Of a stretch of DNA of 5,475 bases, positions 4,798-5,475 are shown piece by piece. This DNA is from RGIG8244 sp045592785. GTDB taxonomy: Bacteria > Verrucomicrobiota > Lentisphaeria > Victivallales > UBA1829. Below the pieces are notes generated by a model that made no database searches, was not told where the DNA came from, and saw only the letters and a program-made list of their open reading frames with translations. Positions within the stretch are counted from its first letter, which is position 1; each line of letters opens with the position of its first letter. The DNA is taken from contig JAZNVL010000024.1 of the NCBI GenBank assembly GCA_045592785.1, forward strand, positions 1 to 5,475. The letters run 5' to 3'. A program made the position numbers and the translations under genes.

Positions 4798-5475
4798 ATG
4801 AGTCTTGAAAATTTTACGGTTTATGAGGATATGACATCGACCTATGGCGGAGCGATCAGTAACGTTGGTAAACAAATTATGGTCAGCGATACTGTTTTTA
4901 GCGCAAATTCCGCAACTTATTATGGCGGAGCGATCTATAACTACAATGGCAAGATCACATTTGATGGAGAACAACATTTTCTCGGTAATTCAGCGCAAAC
5001 TTACGGCGGAGCCATTTATAATTACAACGAAGATCTCCAATTGTCATCAGCTGTGTTTTCCGGAAATGCTGCCGTTGTCAATCATGGCGGAGCAATTTAT
5101 ATTTCCAGCGGTGATTTAGACTTGTTGAAAGGTTCGTTCGAACAGAACTCTGCCGGTGGAAATGGTGGCGCCGCATGGGTGTTTGGCGGAACTTTGAGTT
5201 TCAGCAATACGGTAGTTGCCGGGAATCGGGCGGGGTCATACGGCGGAGCCGTTTATGCCTACGGAGCCGATGCCGTTCTGAATGATGTGACTGTTTCCGG
5301 CAACAGTGCAGGAGTCAATGGCGGAGGGATCTGGATCTCCGGCGGCTTGAGCGTGACCAATGGTGTCTTCCGCAACAATACAGCGAAAGCAGATGGCGGA
5401 GCTCTTTACAACTATCAGTCGGGAAACGTACAGGCTGAATTCATAAACAATACGGCAGACAGTAAAGGCGGAGCG
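4798..5475 (+). CDS. Pmp-like GGAI/FxxN repeat protein, 3' end outside window
   Basis: The frame is open for 226 codons to the window edge without a stop, so this is a 5' partial gene. The product is a ladder of 24-27-residue units. GGA(I/V/L)-type motifs begin at residues 17, 43, 70, 97, 123, 149, 175, 200 and 224. Each unit carries an FxxN(S/T)A-type motif: FSANSA 34-39, FLGNSA 61-66, FSGNAA 87-92, FEQNSA 114-119, VAGNRA 140-145, VSGNSA 166-171, FRNNTA 191-196 and FINNTA 215-220. This is the signature of chlamydial Pmp repeats, which form a right-handed beta-helix in surface or autotransported proteins. AGAGAGGA ends seven bases before the ATG at 4798. The only upstream room in frame is 4768-4797, after a TGA at 4765, and it has no ATG, GTG or TTG. 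There is therefore no signal peptide: repeats begin within 20 residues. A transporter domain or sorting tail could lie beyond the window. Confidence 0.85.
   Translation, partial: MSLENFTVYEDMTSTYGGAISNVGKQIMVSDTVFSANSATYYGGAIYNYNGKITFDGEQHFLGNSAQTYGGAIYNYNEDLQLSSAVFSGNAAVVNHGGAIYISSGDLDLLKGSFEQNSAGGNGGAAWVFGGTLSFSNTVVAGNRAGSYGGAVYAYGADAVLNDVTVSGNSAGVNGGGIWISGGLSVTNGVFRNNTAKADGGALYNYQSGNVQAEFINNTADSKGGA

Noticed and set aside
4747..4977. 76-codon minus-strand frame across the start of the Pmp-like gene
   Set aside because: It overlaps the well-supported + strand start with its RBS and repeats. It has no RBS or family features of its own.
4846..5475. Recurrent GGCGGAGC at about 72-81-bp spacing as a CRISPR or DNA-level repeat array
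   Set aside because: The spacing is always a multiple of three and only the Gly-Gly-Ala codons are shared. The periodicity is explained by the protein repeat.

Overview
The window looks like a chromosomal piece of a diderm (outer-membrane) bacterium. The evidence is a Kdo-pathway isomerase (KdsD), a lipoprotein with a lipobox, and an open-ended gene made of GGAI/FxxN repeats of the chlamydial polymorphic-outer-membrane-protein (Pmp) type. That combination, with moderately GC-rich genes between very AT-rich intergenic DNA, suggests the PVC group, perhaps Lentisphaerota/Victivallales. The taxonomic placement is inference. No RNA gene, CRISPR array, transposase or phage gene was seen.

Layout: (1) 1-165 is an AT-rich leader with two strong inverted repeats (63-97 and 116-137) upstream of leuD. 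(2) 166-690 (+) encodes a short-type LeuD, the small subunit of 3-isopropylmalate dehydratase; no leuC is visible. (3) 691-896 is a convergent intergenic region with three stem-loops: a textbook terminator for leuD, a 14-bp palindrome, and a GGGGAAAA/TTTTCCCC-type element that probably ends the opposite operon. (4) 4600 down to 897 (-) is a tight three-gene run: a TPR lipoprotein, dnaG (DNA primase; 9 bp after the lipoprotein stop) and kdsD (53 bp after dnaG, with its own promoter-like sequence). (5) 4601-4797 is a divergent regulatory region with a perfect 10+2+10 palindrome, three helically phased T-tracts and promoter-like boxes for both directions. (6) 4798 to the window end (+) is a Pmp-like repeat protein with at least eight repeats, cut by the window edge.

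How the genes relate: LeuD serves leucine synthesis. DnaG primes DNA replication. KdsD makes arabinose 5-phosphate for the Kdo of lipopolysaccharide, and the lipoprotein and Pmp-like protein probably belong to the envelope or surface. Primase sits between envelope genes here rather than in the familiar rpsU-dnaG-rpoD arrangement. The least ordinary part is the right end: a repeat-rich, probably beta-helical surface-type protein whose repeats begin almost at the initiator Met with no signal peptide, behind an unusually structured promoter region. I see no complete novel multi-gene system; the genes left of it are recognisable housekeeping genes.
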